Assembly (NCBI GenBank): GCA_015662815.1
Contig: DQTK01000141.1
Location: 1 to 12,375, forward strand
DNA length: 12,375 nt
Source of the DNA: Aquifex aeolicus
GTDB taxonomy: Bacteria > Aquificota > Aquificia > Aquificales > Aquificaceae
Reading direction: 5' to 3'
Shown piece after piece: positions 6,329 through 12,375 of the stretch. Below the pieces are notes generated by a model. It searched no databases, had not been told where the DNA came from, and saw only the letters and a program-made list of their open reading frames with translations. A program made the position numbers and the translations under genes. Position 1 is the stretch's first letter, and the number at the start of each line of letters is the position of its first letter.

Positions 6329-6410
6329 AGCTTTAGAAAGAGTAAATACATTGACGGAAAATACAGTGATTTCCTATGAAGGTTTATACAAAGTACCTAA
6401 CTTTTAACAC

Positions 6411-6437
6411 TAAAGAAAAAAGAGTTAATCAGGATAA
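6411..6437 (+). promoter_or_regulatory. candidate sigma-28 (FliA) promoter of flhB
   Basis: TAAAGAAA (6411-6418), an 11-bp spacer and CAGGATAA (6430-6437) match the architecture TAAAGTTT-N11-GCCGATAA of flagellar sigma-28 promoters, with TAAAG and GATAA conserved. Transcription would begin near 6444, 44 nt before the flhB start. A weaker sigma-70-like alternative exists further down: TTGTAA at 6451-6456 and TAAATA at 6474-6479. The 171-bp gap holds no ORF that I can support. Confidence 0.45.
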
Positions 6438-6487
6438 CCGCGCAAAAGAGTTGTAATTAAAATACTTGGGGAATAAATACAAAACAA

Positions 6488-7540
6488 ATGGCGGAAGAAC
6501 ATAAAACTGAACGGGCTACTCCCTATAAAAGGAGAAAAGTTAGAGAAGAGGGAAACGTAGCTAAAAGCCATGAAATAGCATCATCTCTGGTAGTTCTATT
6601 CTCCGTGCTTGTTTTATTCTTTTCCGGCACTTATGTCTTTAAAGAGGTAATAAAGGCTTTCCTAATACTTACAGGGTTTATCCACAGTAGCATTCCCAGT
6701 TTAAGCGGTATATTTGAAAACCTCTATATAGACTTACTGAAAGTTTTACTACCACTGTTCTTTATATCTTTAGCTGTTGTAATCCTTTCCCATGTGGCCC
6801 AGTTCGGATTTATATTCACTCTGAAGCCTTTGTCTTTTAAACTAAACAGGATCAACCCCTTTGAAGGTATTAAGCGTCTCTTTTCCCTTACTACCTTTTT
6901 TGAAATGGTAAAAAACTCTTTAAAAGCTTTTCTCCTGATAGGCATAGCTTTATTCTTTCTGAAAAGTAGTGCAGATTTTTTTCTTTCATCAGCTTCCATT
7001 CCCCTTATTGATGCTTTAAAAAAGTTTTTGAACATTACCACCGCCGTACTTGTGATTTTAGGAGTTGTTGCGTTTTTCATCGCCCTTCTTGACTACGCTT
7101 TTAAACGGTGGCAGTTCGAAAAAAAGATAATGATGTCCAGAAGAGAAATTAAAGAAGAGTATAAACAGCTTGAGGGACACCCTGAAGTGAAAGGGAAATT
7201 AAAAGCCAGAATGAGAGAACTTGCAAAAAACAGAATGATGGCAGAGGTTCCCAAAGCCAGTGTAATAATTACAAATCCCACCCATATAGCAATAGCTCTT
7301 AAATACAATCCTAAGGAAGACAAAGCTCCGGTGGTTGTGGCAAAGGGAAAAGGTGTTGTCGCAGAAAAGATTATCGAGATAGGAGAAACTTACGGGGTTC
7401 CTATAGTAAGAAAACCGGAACTTGCAAGAGCCTTGTATCCCGCCGTTGAAGTAGGAAAAGAAATATCACCTAAGTTTTACAAAGCAGTAGCAGAAGTGAT
7501 AGCCTACATTATGTTTAAAAAGAAAAAAGTTTACGCCTGA
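6488..7540 (+). CDS. flhB: flagellar biosynthesis protein FlhB, type III export gate
   Basis: A 350-residue integral membrane protein of the flagellar export apparatus that controls the switch from rod/hook to filament substrates. The start matches the family opening (MAEEHKTERATPYKRR). Four hydrophobic segments lie at about 32-62, 84-112, 144-170 and 183-205. A charged linker follows, then the autocleavage motif NPTH (263-266), at which FlhB cleaves between Asn and Pro. The C-terminal domain (267-350) closely parallels the stand-alone FlhX-like protein at 2222-2482. Length is normal. No other flagellar gene adjoins, so flhB stands alone here, as flagellar genes often do in scattered Aquificota genomes. 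A G-rich GGGG lies 16 nt upstream, too far for a good SD. The 3' end overlaps the convergent hemY-like gene by 10 bp. Confidence 0.96.
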   Translation: MAEEHKTERATPYKRRKVREEGNVAKSHEIASSLVVLFSVLVLFFSGTYVFKEVIKAFLILTGFIHSSIPSLSGIFENLYIDLLKVLLPLFFISLAVVILSHVAQFGFIFTLKPLSFKLNRINPFEGIKRLFSLTTFFEMVKNSLKAFLLIGIALFFLKSSADFFLSSASIPLIDALKKFLNITTAVLVILGVVAFFIALLDYAFKRWQFEKKIMMSRREIKEEYKQLEGHPEVKGKLKARMRELAKNRMMAEVPKASVIITNPTHIAIALKYNPKEDKAPVVVAKGKGVVAEKIIEIGETYGVPIVRKPELARALYPAVEVGKEISPKFYKAVAEVIAYIMFKKKKVYA

Positions 7541-8838
7541 GAGCGGAGAAATTCCTCAACTTTTTTAGCAATCTTCTCGGAAGCCTTTATGCTATCTCCC
7601 ATAGAAACACCGTGTAGCCAATTACCTGTTAAGAAAAGTCCCGGGTAATCTTTCTCCATATCTCGGGAAAGCTCTAAAAATTTTCCGTATCCCACATTGT
7701 ACTGGGGAATAGCTCTCTTCCACCTTTCAATTTTTACGTAATCTAAATTCTTAATGTTTAAAATTTCTTTAAGTTCTCTTTCTACTGTTTCAATTATTTC
7801 TTCGTCCGACAGGTGAATAACATCCCTATCCGTAGCTCCTCCCAAGAATACGGAGAGTAATTCCTTTCCTTGAGGGGCCCTTCCGGGGAAGAGCTTGGAC
7901 ATAAACATAGCTCCTAAAATCCTCTTTCCTTCAACTCTTGGAACGAGAAAACCGAAACCTTGGGGAATATCTCCTACAACTCCAACGTTTACTACAACGA
8001 CAGGAGGGTAGTCTATACGGTCAAATTCCTCACTGGCACTGAAAGAGATTTCCTTCAAAAGGTAGGAAGAAGTATAGGCCGGAGAAGCAACTACAACACT
8101 CTTACTCTCTATTTTCTTCCCCCTCACATCTAATTTGAACCTATCCTCGTGTTTTCTCATCCTAAGAACCACGTTTTCCGTATGTACTTCCAAATACTGG
8201 GCAAGCTTCTTAGGGAGTTCTGACATTCCTTCCTCAAAGGAAACAAGTTTTCCCCTAGGTGTAAAACGCTTTTCTTTTAAAAACGCTTTTATAAGGCTTC
8301 CATATTTCCTCTGAACTTCGTAGAGTTTCGGAGTAGCGTATTTTAGGGATAATTTTTCGGGGTCACCTGCGTATACTCCTGATAGAAAAGGAGATACTAT
8401 ATAATTGAGGAACTCATCTCCGAAATGATTTCTAACAAAATCCGCTATCGGTATATCGTCTTCTACTCCTTTCTTGAAATACTCAAGAAATACCTTGAGC
8501 TTTGAAGTTAGAGAAAGCAGAGGACTCATGAGAAATTCTCTCGGTGAAAGGGGAAGAGATATGAGCTTCCTTCTTTTGTATATAAATCTATACTTTGCCC
8601 AAGGGCTGGCTTCGACAGGTTTCAAGCCTATCTCTTTTAAAAAGTTCAAAACTTCTTCGTTAGCAAGTAGAGTTTGAGGACCCATCTCCATAAGGTATCC
8701 ATTCTGGATAACTGTCTTTATAGTTCCTCCTATGTAGTCATCTTTTTCGTATACAACTACATCTATGTCCTTTTTTTTCAATCTATATGCAACCGAAAGT
8801 CCGGAAATTCCCGACCCTACGATAACAACTTCCCGCAT
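7531..8838 (-). CDS. hemY: HemY-type oxygen-dependent protoporphyrinogen/coproporphyrinogen oxidase
   Basis: A 435-residue FAD-dependent oxidase that aromatises protoporphyrinogen IX (or coproporphyrinogen III) late in haem synthesis. The N-terminal Rossmann motif is VVIVGSGISGLS (G8, G10, G13) with the ribose-binding acidic residue E31 in VVVYEKDDYIGG. The MEMGPQTLLAN segment (about 51-61) and the SPFLSGVYAGDPEKLS segment (near 155) are characteristic of the protoporphyrinogen oxidase family. The second FAD motif is near the C-terminus (GLFLTGNWLHGVSMGDSI). No signal peptide or true membrane helix is present; the family associates peripherally with the inner membrane. It is divergent from thyX across only 25 bp, has no SD, and has TAAAAT (8850-8845) placed to start the transcript on the ATG. 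HemY and CgoX cannot be separated without a phylogeny. Confidence 0.88.
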   Translation of the reverse strand: MREVVIVGSGISGLSVAYRLKKKDIDVVVYEKDDYIGGTIKTVIQNGYLMEMGPQTLLANEEVLNFLKEIGLKPVEASPWAKYRFIYKRRKLISLPLSPREFLMSPLLSLTSKLKVFLEYFKKGVEDDIPIADFVRNHFGDEFLNYIVSPFLSGVYAGDPEKLSLKYATPKLYEVQRKYGSLIKAFLKEKRFTPRGKLVSFEEGMSELPKKLAQYLEVHTENVVLRMRKHEDRFKLDVRGKKIESKSVVVASPAYTSSYLLKEISFSASEEFDRIDYPPVVVVNVGVVGDIPQGFGFLVPRVEGKRILGAMFMSKLFPGRAPQGKELLSVFLGGATDRDVIHLSDEEIIETVERELKEILNIKNLDYVKIERWKRAIPQYNVGYGKFLELSRDMEKDYPGLFLTGNWLHGVSMGDSIKASEKIAKKVEEFLRSQA

Positions 8839-8844
8839 AAAGAA

Positions 8845-8854
8845 ATTTTAAAAT
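8845..8854. promoter_or_regulatory. palindromic bidirectional promoter core between hemY and thyX
   Basis: ATTTTAAAAT is a perfect 10-bp palindrome in the 25-bp gap between divergent starts. It supplies TAAAAT to both strands: minus 8850-8845 predicts +1 at 8838, the A of the hemY ATG, and plus 8849-8854 predicts +1 at 8861, three nt before the thyX ATG. Neither gene has an SD. Confidence 0.45.
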
Positions 8855-8863
8855 TTTTGATTA

Positions 8864-9814
8864 ATGGATATACGATTAATGGGTTCAGACCACAGGATAG
8901 TAAGGTGCGCTAGGGTATCTTTTGCTAGAGACACTCACGCGGATGAGTTCAGGGATAAAAAATTAATAAGGTATCTTTTCAAACACAAGCACGCTTCTCC
9001 CTTCGAGCACAATGTTATAGCCTTTAGGCAGAGAAAAGATGAATGGCTATCCTTACTCTCTCAAATAGATAATCCTACCTTACAGGTGTATTATTCAAAA
9101 GGTTACGTATTTCTGAATTTGAGAAACGCTATAAATCTGTGGGGAAAATTACCCGATGAGGTAAGAGAAAAAGTAAAGGAACAATTTCCCGCAACTTACT
9201 ACATAGTACAAAGAAAGGGAGAAGTATCCGACGAAGAGCTAAAACAACTTTCCTACTCAAGAGATGAAGCCTATGTAAAGGAAAAAATTGAAACTACATC
9301 AGGGTGGATAGGTTTGGTGGATAAATTGGAAATCGGGACGGATATGGATTACTATACTTTTGTAGTTGAATGTCCCCTTTTTGTAGCTCGTCAATGGATG
9401 AGACACCGCTTCGGTTCCTACAACGAGGTTTCCAAAAGATACGTAGGAACAGAGTTTTTAGAGTTCTATCTCCCTGAGTACATTAGGAAACAGGCAAAAA
9501 GTAATAAGCAAGCTTCTGTTGATGAAGCTATTGAGGAGAGTGGGAAATTTATAGAGGAGATTAGGAACTTAATAGAGAATGCTAAAGATTTATACAGAAG
9601 AATTATTGAGAGGGAAGGGGCAAAAGAGCTTGCAAGAGGTGTGCTTCCTCAATTTATGAAAACGCGCTTTTACTGGACTGTTCCCAGAATTTCCCTGGAT
9701 AATTTCATAACTCTCCGAACCCACGAAGGTGCTCAAAAAGAAATAAGAGAATTCGCGCAGGCTATAAAAGAAATGGTTGGATACAGAGGGACAGACAAGA
9801 AGAATGTTATTTAA
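8864..9814 (+). CDS. thyX: flavin-dependent thymidylate synthase
   Basis: A 316-residue enzyme making dTMP from dUMP with methylene-tetrahydrofolate, FAD and NAD(P)H. The ThyX motif RHRxxSxNxxSxR is intact as RHRFGSYNEVSKR (180-192). HASPFEHN (43-50), VARQWMRHR and the C-terminal THEGAQKEIREFAQ (about 287-300) are also typical. Many ThyX proteins are about 200-250 residues with some 35 between the SPFEH and RHR motifs; here about 130 separate them, so roughly 55-165 is an insertion or lineage-specific extension, partly helical (KLPDEVREKVKEQ; VSDEELKQL). The start MDIRLM places the first strand correctly, although no SD is present. It is probably expressed from the bidirectional element shared with hemY. 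No thyA is visible in the window. Confidence 0.94.
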   Translation: MDIRLMGSDHRIVRCARVSFARDTHADEFRDKKLIRYLFKHKHASPFEHNVIAFRQRKDEWLSLLSQIDNPTLQVYYSKGYVFLNLRNAINLWGKLPDEVREKVKEQFPATYYIVQRKGEVSDEELKQLSYSRDEAYVKEKIETTSGWIGLVDKLEIGTDMDYYTFVVECPLFVARQWMRHRFGSYNEVSKRYVGTEFLEFYLPEYIRKQAKSNKQASVDEAIEESGKFIEEIRNLIENAKDLYRRIIEREGAKELARGVLPQFMKTRFYWTVPRISLDNFITLRTHEGAQKEIREFAQAIKEMVGYRGTDKKNVI

Positions 9815-9850
9815 AGTGAAAGAAAGTATTTCATTTCAGAGGCTATAAAA

Positions 9851-9961
9851 ATGAAGGAAGAGCAATATATTCTGGAAACAATTGGAAATATCGGCGTGGG
9901 ACTTGCGGGATATCTGGTATATCTAAGGAGGAAAATAAAGAATTTAAAGTCTTCCTTCTGA
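9851..9961 (+). CDS. possible 36-residue small membrane protein
   Basis: An ATG-initiated frame of 36 codons in the gap after thyX. It has a charged N-terminus (MKEEQYILE), a hydrophobic glycine-rich segment of about 15 residues (IGNIGVGLAGYLVYL) and then a very basic tail (RRKIKNLK). This is the layout of a single-span small membrane protein with a positive-inside C-terminal flank. AGAGG lies about 9 nt before the ATG as a plausible SD. It begins 36 bp after the thyX stop in the same orientation and could share its transcript. I do not recognise a family. The length is short enough for chance, so coding status rests on the organised composition. Confidence 0.4.
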   Translation: MKEEQYILETIGNIGVGLAGYLVYLRRKIKNLKSSF

Positions 9962-9983
9962 TTTTTAATTGGTCTTACTGAGA

Positions 9984-10091
9984 ATGCCAGGAGGAAATAG
10001 GTCGAGTAGAAGGGACAGAAGAGTACTTCAAAAAGATGGAAAGAAAGGAGTTACTTATCTGCTTTTAATACCATTCTTTCAATTCTCTTAG
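9984..10091 (+). CDS. doubtful 35-residue Arg-rich micro-ORF overlapping the alr 3' end
   Basis: This frame opens with a Gly/Arg/Ser-rich stretch (MPGGNRSSRRDRR), then QKDGKKG, then a hydrophobic end that lies antisense to the last 41 bp of alr. No convincing SD precedes it. The composition of the first 22 codons is unlike random antisense sequence, but the 3' half may be an accident of overlap. The gap 9815-10050 otherwise shows no tRNA, terminator hairpin or repeat that I can see. Confidence 0.2.
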   Translation: MPGGNRSSRRDRRVLQKDGKKGVTYLLLIPFFQFS

Positions 10092-11079
10092 AAAGGTTAC
10101 ACATCAATTCATAGGGTATAGTTCCCGCATCCTTGGCAAGAGCGGTAAAACTTCTTTCTTCATTTACAATTTCTATCCAGTCTCCAACCTTTGCATCCGT
10201 TTCGCTTAAATCGACTATAGTCATATCCATGGTAATATTGCCTAAAATGGAAACTCTTTTGCCTTTGTAAATTAAGTACCCTTTATTGGATAAACTTTTC
10301 ATAAGACCATCTGCATAACCAAAGGCTACTATACCAATTCTTGTTCTCCTTTTAGTTATAAAAGTTCTACTGTAGGATATAGGATAGTCCTCCGGTACAT
10401 ATTTTACGGATATAATTCTGGCTTTTAGTCTAAGGGCAGGTTTAATATCAATTGGATAGTTTTTTAAAGGCTTTTCACCGTATATTGCAAGTCCCACTCT
10501 TATGTGTGTAGTAAAGGGAACTTTGTAAATTAAGCCTGCGGAACTTTCCATATGTATTTTTTGAACATTTCTATAATGCTTTACCATTTCCTCAAATCTT
10601 TTTACCTGCAATAAGGAAAACTCCCTATTGGTAGGACTGGAGAAATGTGACATAACCCCGATAATCCTTTCATCCTTTATAATCTCATTTAAGAAACCCA
10701 ATCTGCCCATTCCCGTATCGTATTTAACGTGGAACTTAATATCTCTGTTCCCTAAAATTTTCAAATGTTCATGGTCAGATATAACAGGTGTAAGTTGGTA
10801 TTCTTCTATGAAATCTAAATCCTCAGGGAAAATACCACCGAGTATAAGTATCTCCTTTTTTATAGCCTGTTTCCTCAGCTGGATGGCTTCTTTTACACAT
10901 GCAACTGCAAAACTATCCACTTCTTCCATATCACTGAGAATTTGGGCAATTTCCTTTGCACCTATACCGTATGCATCGGCTTTTATTACGGCGATTATCC
11001 TTTTGCCCGAGAACCGGTAGAGTTTCCTTACATTTTCACGGATTTTCTCCTCGTCTATTTCGAGAACAGCCCTTTTCAT
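10051..11079 (-). CDS. alr: alanine racemase, PLP-dependent
   Basis: A 342-residue enzyme interconverting L- and D-alanine to supply D-Ala for peptidoglycan. The PLP lysine is K33 in the signature IAVIKADAYGIGA, and the second catalytic base is Y236 in PISYSRTF. Other conserved parts are VKYDTGMGRLGF (about 118-129), TTHIRVGLAIYG (190-201) and GNITMDMTIVD (280-290). The N-terminal TIM-barrel and C-terminal beta-domain order is normal, and the length is slightly below the usual 360-380. There is no signal peptide. It is transcribed away from the small gene at 11106 across a 26-bp gap with a palindromic TAAAAT core; no SD is present. No neighbouring cell-wall genes are in the window, and it appears monocistronic. 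Confidence 0.95.
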   Translation of the reverse strand: MKRAVLEIDEEKIRENVRKLYRFSGKRIIAVIKADAYGIGAKEIAQILSDMEEVDSFAVACVKEAIQLRKQAIKKEILILGGIFPEDLDFIEEYQLTPVISDHEHLKILGNRDIKFHVKYDTGMGRLGFLNEIIKDERIIGVMSHFSSPTNREFSLLQVKRFEEMVKHYRNVQKIHMESSAGLIYKVPFTTHIRVGLAIYGEKPLKNYPIDIKPALRLKARIISVKYVPEDYPISYSRTFITKRRTRIGIVAFGYADGLMKSLSNKGYLIYKGKRVSILGNITMDMTIVDLSETDAKVGDWIEIVNEERSFTALAKDAGTIPYELMCNLSKRIERMVLKADK

Positions 11080-11089
11080 ATAGGGAAGT

Positions 11090-11099
11090 ATTTTAAAAT
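11090..11099. promoter_or_regulatory. palindromic bidirectional promoter core between alr and the small orphan
   Basis: ATTTTAAAAT, identical to the element at 8845-8854, sits in the 26-bp divergent gap. Plus TAAAAT (11094-11099) predicts +1 at 11106, exactly the A of the ATG. Minus TAAAAT (11095-11090) predicts +1 near 11083, four nt before the alr ATG. No SD is present on either side. Confidence 0.45.
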
Positions 11100-11105
11100 T
11101 TTCCT

Positions 11106-11342
11106 ATGGACGTAAAGAGGGTAAATGTAGAGCTTATAAAAAAGAAATTTGGGGAGCTTTCTAATAAAAATGGAGAGGAAAAGAAAAAGGAAATTAAGCT
11201 TTTGCTTAGATTGGTTTATCCTCTTATAGCCGATACAAAGGGTAAAGAGGTTTTAGAACTGTACACAAAATTAAAAGAAAAGGACACAAATAGCTTAAAG
11301 GAAATCGAAGAGTTCCTACAAGAGATTGTTAAATCACTTTAA
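11106..11342 (+). CDS. small helical protein of unknown function
   Basis: I do not recognise this 78-residue protein. It is Lys/Glu-rich (KKKEIKLLLRL, KEKDTNSLKEIEEFLQEIV), predicted as about three amphipathic helices, with no Cys, signal peptide or membrane segment. Composition and size resemble the other orphan at 3408-3623, though no clear sequence identity is seen between them. It follows a TAAAAT element whose predicted +1 falls on its ATG. Its stop overlaps the convergent haem sensor by 9 bp. The open frame, matching codon use and precise promoter spacing support a real gene; function is unknown. Confidence 0.65.
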   Translation: MDVKRVNVELIKKKFGELSNKNGEEKKKEIKLLLRLVYPLIADTKGKEVLELYTKLKEKDTNSLKEIEEFLQEIVKSL

Positions 11343-12230
11343 TATATCCATTACCTTCTTTATACTTACTCTCATTCTTTCAAACGCTTTAGCCAATTCT
11401 CCTATTTCGTCTTCTGTCTTTATGGGTATCTTTTCATCTATTTCACCTTTACTTATTTTTTCAGCGTGTTCCTTTAGAATGTCAATAGGTCTGAATACGT
11501 ATCTATTCAGTATGAAAATCACTAATCCCATAATCAGTATATTCAGGGCGAAAACAAAACCTCCCTTTAGAATTCCATCTAGTCTCGCTTGAAGTAGCGT
11601 AGCTTCGTAAGGTTCATATATGAATATTCCTCCTTGTATATCTCCCACTTTCCAGTTCAGGTCCTGTTTCGGTTTATACAGGTTTCTTATGATTTTTGGC
11701 ATATCCTTTATCTTTCCATGACAACGAAGGCAGGATTTATCAACCCTTACGGGAAAAGCCGAAACAAGGTATCTGTAGTTGTTTATACTTACAACTTCCG
11801 TATATTCTTTGAGATTTCTTTCCTTAAAGAGCTTAATAATTCTTCTTTCAATAATGGTCGGGGTGTCTTGTGGATTCAAAGGGTTGAAAGCTACCTGCCT
11901 GAGTCTCAATCCTTGAAAATCTCCACTTACCCTGTGAAATATGTTTGCCGTAACAAACGCAAAAGATTGAGCTTCCAATATGAAGTCCTCTTTAATACAG
12001 GTGTATTTTCCTAAAAGCTCGTACATTTTGGGGTTTAATACTTCTCTTACGTACTCGCTTATTGCCTTTGAGAAGGAAAGGATCAATCTTACTCTTTCAT
12101 GTGATGCGGTTTTTGCATTTTCTATTTCTTCATTGTATGTGTAAACACCGACGGCCAAACCGCTTAGAGTTGCTACAGTTCCTATAAATATAAATACTTT
12201 ACCTTTAATCGACTTAGGTATCAAGTTCAT
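11334..12230 (-). CDS. membrane-bound c-haem sensor: DUF3365/Tll0287-like domain plus HAMP
   Basis: A 298-residue protein with an N-terminal membrane anchor (about 11-31), a long periplasmic domain (about 32-221), a second membrane segment (about 222-242) and a cytoplasmic HAMP domain (about 243-297, with the EDEIGELAKAFERMR signature). The periplasmic part resembles the DUF3365 (Tll0287-like) fold and carries one c-type haem motif, CLRCH (167-171), followed by a basic segment and GGIFIYEP. It probably senses redox state or a gaseous ligand through haem. The protein stops at the HAMP with no methyl-accepting, kinase or cyclase output, so a signalling partner must be separate. A strong AAGGAGG SD precedes the ATG. 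The start overlaps the preceding gene by 17 bp, implying translational coupling. The exact ligand is unknown. Confidence 0.8.
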   Translation of the reverse strand: MNLIPKSIKGKVFIFIGTVATLSGLAVGVYTYNEEIENAKTASHERVRLILSFSKAISEYVREVLNPKMYELLGKYTCIKEDFILEAQSFAFVTANIFHRVSGDFQGLRLRQVAFNPLNPQDTPTIIERRIIKLFKERNLKEYTEVVSINNYRYLVSAFPVRVDKSCLRCHGKIKDMPKIIRNLYKPKQDLNWKVGDIQGGIFIYEPYEATLLQARLDGILKGGFVFALNILIMGLVIFILNRYVFRPIDILKEHAEKISKGEIDEKIPIKTEDEIGELAKAFERMRVSIKKVMDILK

Positions 12231-12375
12231 CTATAACCTCCTTAATCCTTTCTAAAAATTCCGATTGTAAATCCTCTTCGGGAATTTCTTCCTTCAATCT
12301 GATGACCAAAAGCTTGAGTGTTGAAGTTGTAAATCTATCGTATGGTATCTGAAGATCTTTTATTATCCTATCCCA
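12214..12375 (-). CDS. C-terminal part of an unidentified gene, cut by the right edge
   Basis: The minus strand is open from the window edge for 53 codons to a TAA at 12216-12214. It begins WDRIIKDLQIPYDRF and ends in an acidic helical tail (EFLERIKEVIDELDT). The visible part is soluble, helical and rich in Leu, Glu and Lys, without a recognisable motif. Its last codons overlap the start of the haem sensor by 17 bp, and the sensor SD lies inside it, so the two genes are very likely one operon. It might be a partner of the sensor, but nothing visible says what it does. Confidence 0.7.
   Translation of the reverse strand, partial: WDRIIKDLQIPYDRFTTSTLKLLVIRLKEEIPEEDLQSEFLERIKEVIDELDT

Noticed and set aside
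6351..6380. TTGACG-N18-TATGAA as a sigma-70 promoter for flhB
   Set aside because: The spacer is long and the -10 weak. It would give a leader of about 100 nt, and the sigma-28-like site is better spaced.
6424..6438. Short inverted repeat GTTA...TAAC upstream of flhB
   Set aside because: Only four base pairs in the stem; it overlaps the sigma-28 candidate and is expected by chance in AT-rich DNA.
6724..7323. Two minus-strand frames opposite flhB
   Set aside because: They mirror the Lys-rich flhB coding sequence, and flhB is firmly identified on the other strand.
8674..8913. Plus-strand frame spanning the hemY start and the divergent gap
   Set aside because: Antisense to the Rossmann motif of hemY and out of frame with thyX; nothing supports translation.

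Overview
The window looks like chromosome of a thermophilic, flagellated, sulfur-oxidising bacterium of the Aquificota, most likely Aquifex or a close relative. The reasons are an sHdr-type sulfur-transfer cassette (TusA, two DsrE-family proteins, an HdrC-like iron-sulfur gene), an archaeal-type phosphoglycerate mutase, a flavin-dependent thymidylate synthase, flagellar export genes, purine-rich coding strands rich in Lys/Glu/Ile with AGA/AGG and ATA codons, and very tight packing. The genus is an inference from gene content; no search was run. I see no IS element, prophage, CRISPR array, tRNA or rRNA.

Layout. 1-2100 (minus): tusA, dsrE-like A and dsrE-like B run right to left as one operon with strong Shine-Dalgarno (SD) sequences. 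They are followed by an hdrC-like gene that is broken by two different nonsense codons and one frameshift. 2222-3387 (minus): a FliK/YlqG-like protein overlaps an FlhX-like stand-alone FlhB C-terminal domain. 3408-5396 (plus): a small orphan, apgM and hpt form a tight operon. 5393-6316 (minus): a cation diffusion facilitator with a His-rich tail. 6488-7540 (plus): full-length flhB, with a candidate sigma-28 promoter. 7531-8838 (minus): a HemY-type protoporphyrinogen oxidase. 8864-9814 (plus): thyX with a large internal insertion, followed by a 236-bp gap holding two possible micro-ORFs. 10051-11079 (minus): alanine racemase. 11106-11342 (plus): a second small orphan. 11334-12230 (minus): a membrane-bound c-heme sensor (DUF3365/Tll0287-like plus HAMP). 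It overlaps the end of an unidentified gene that runs off the right edge.

Themes. In the sulfur cassette, TusA and the DsrE proteins would pass sulfane sulfur as persulfide to the Hdr-like complex, so a wrecked hdrC copy directly behind an intact carrier set is the most striking oddity here. The most general structural signal is that seven start codons without an SD each have a TAAAAT-like hexamer just upstream. Its spacing would put the transcript start on, or 2-4 nt before, the start codon. In three divergent gene pairs the two hexamers share one short AT palindrome (ATTTTAAAAT or close to it), which suggests compact bidirectional leaderless promoters. Three convergent gene pairs overlap at their stop codons, leaving no room for an intergenic terminator.
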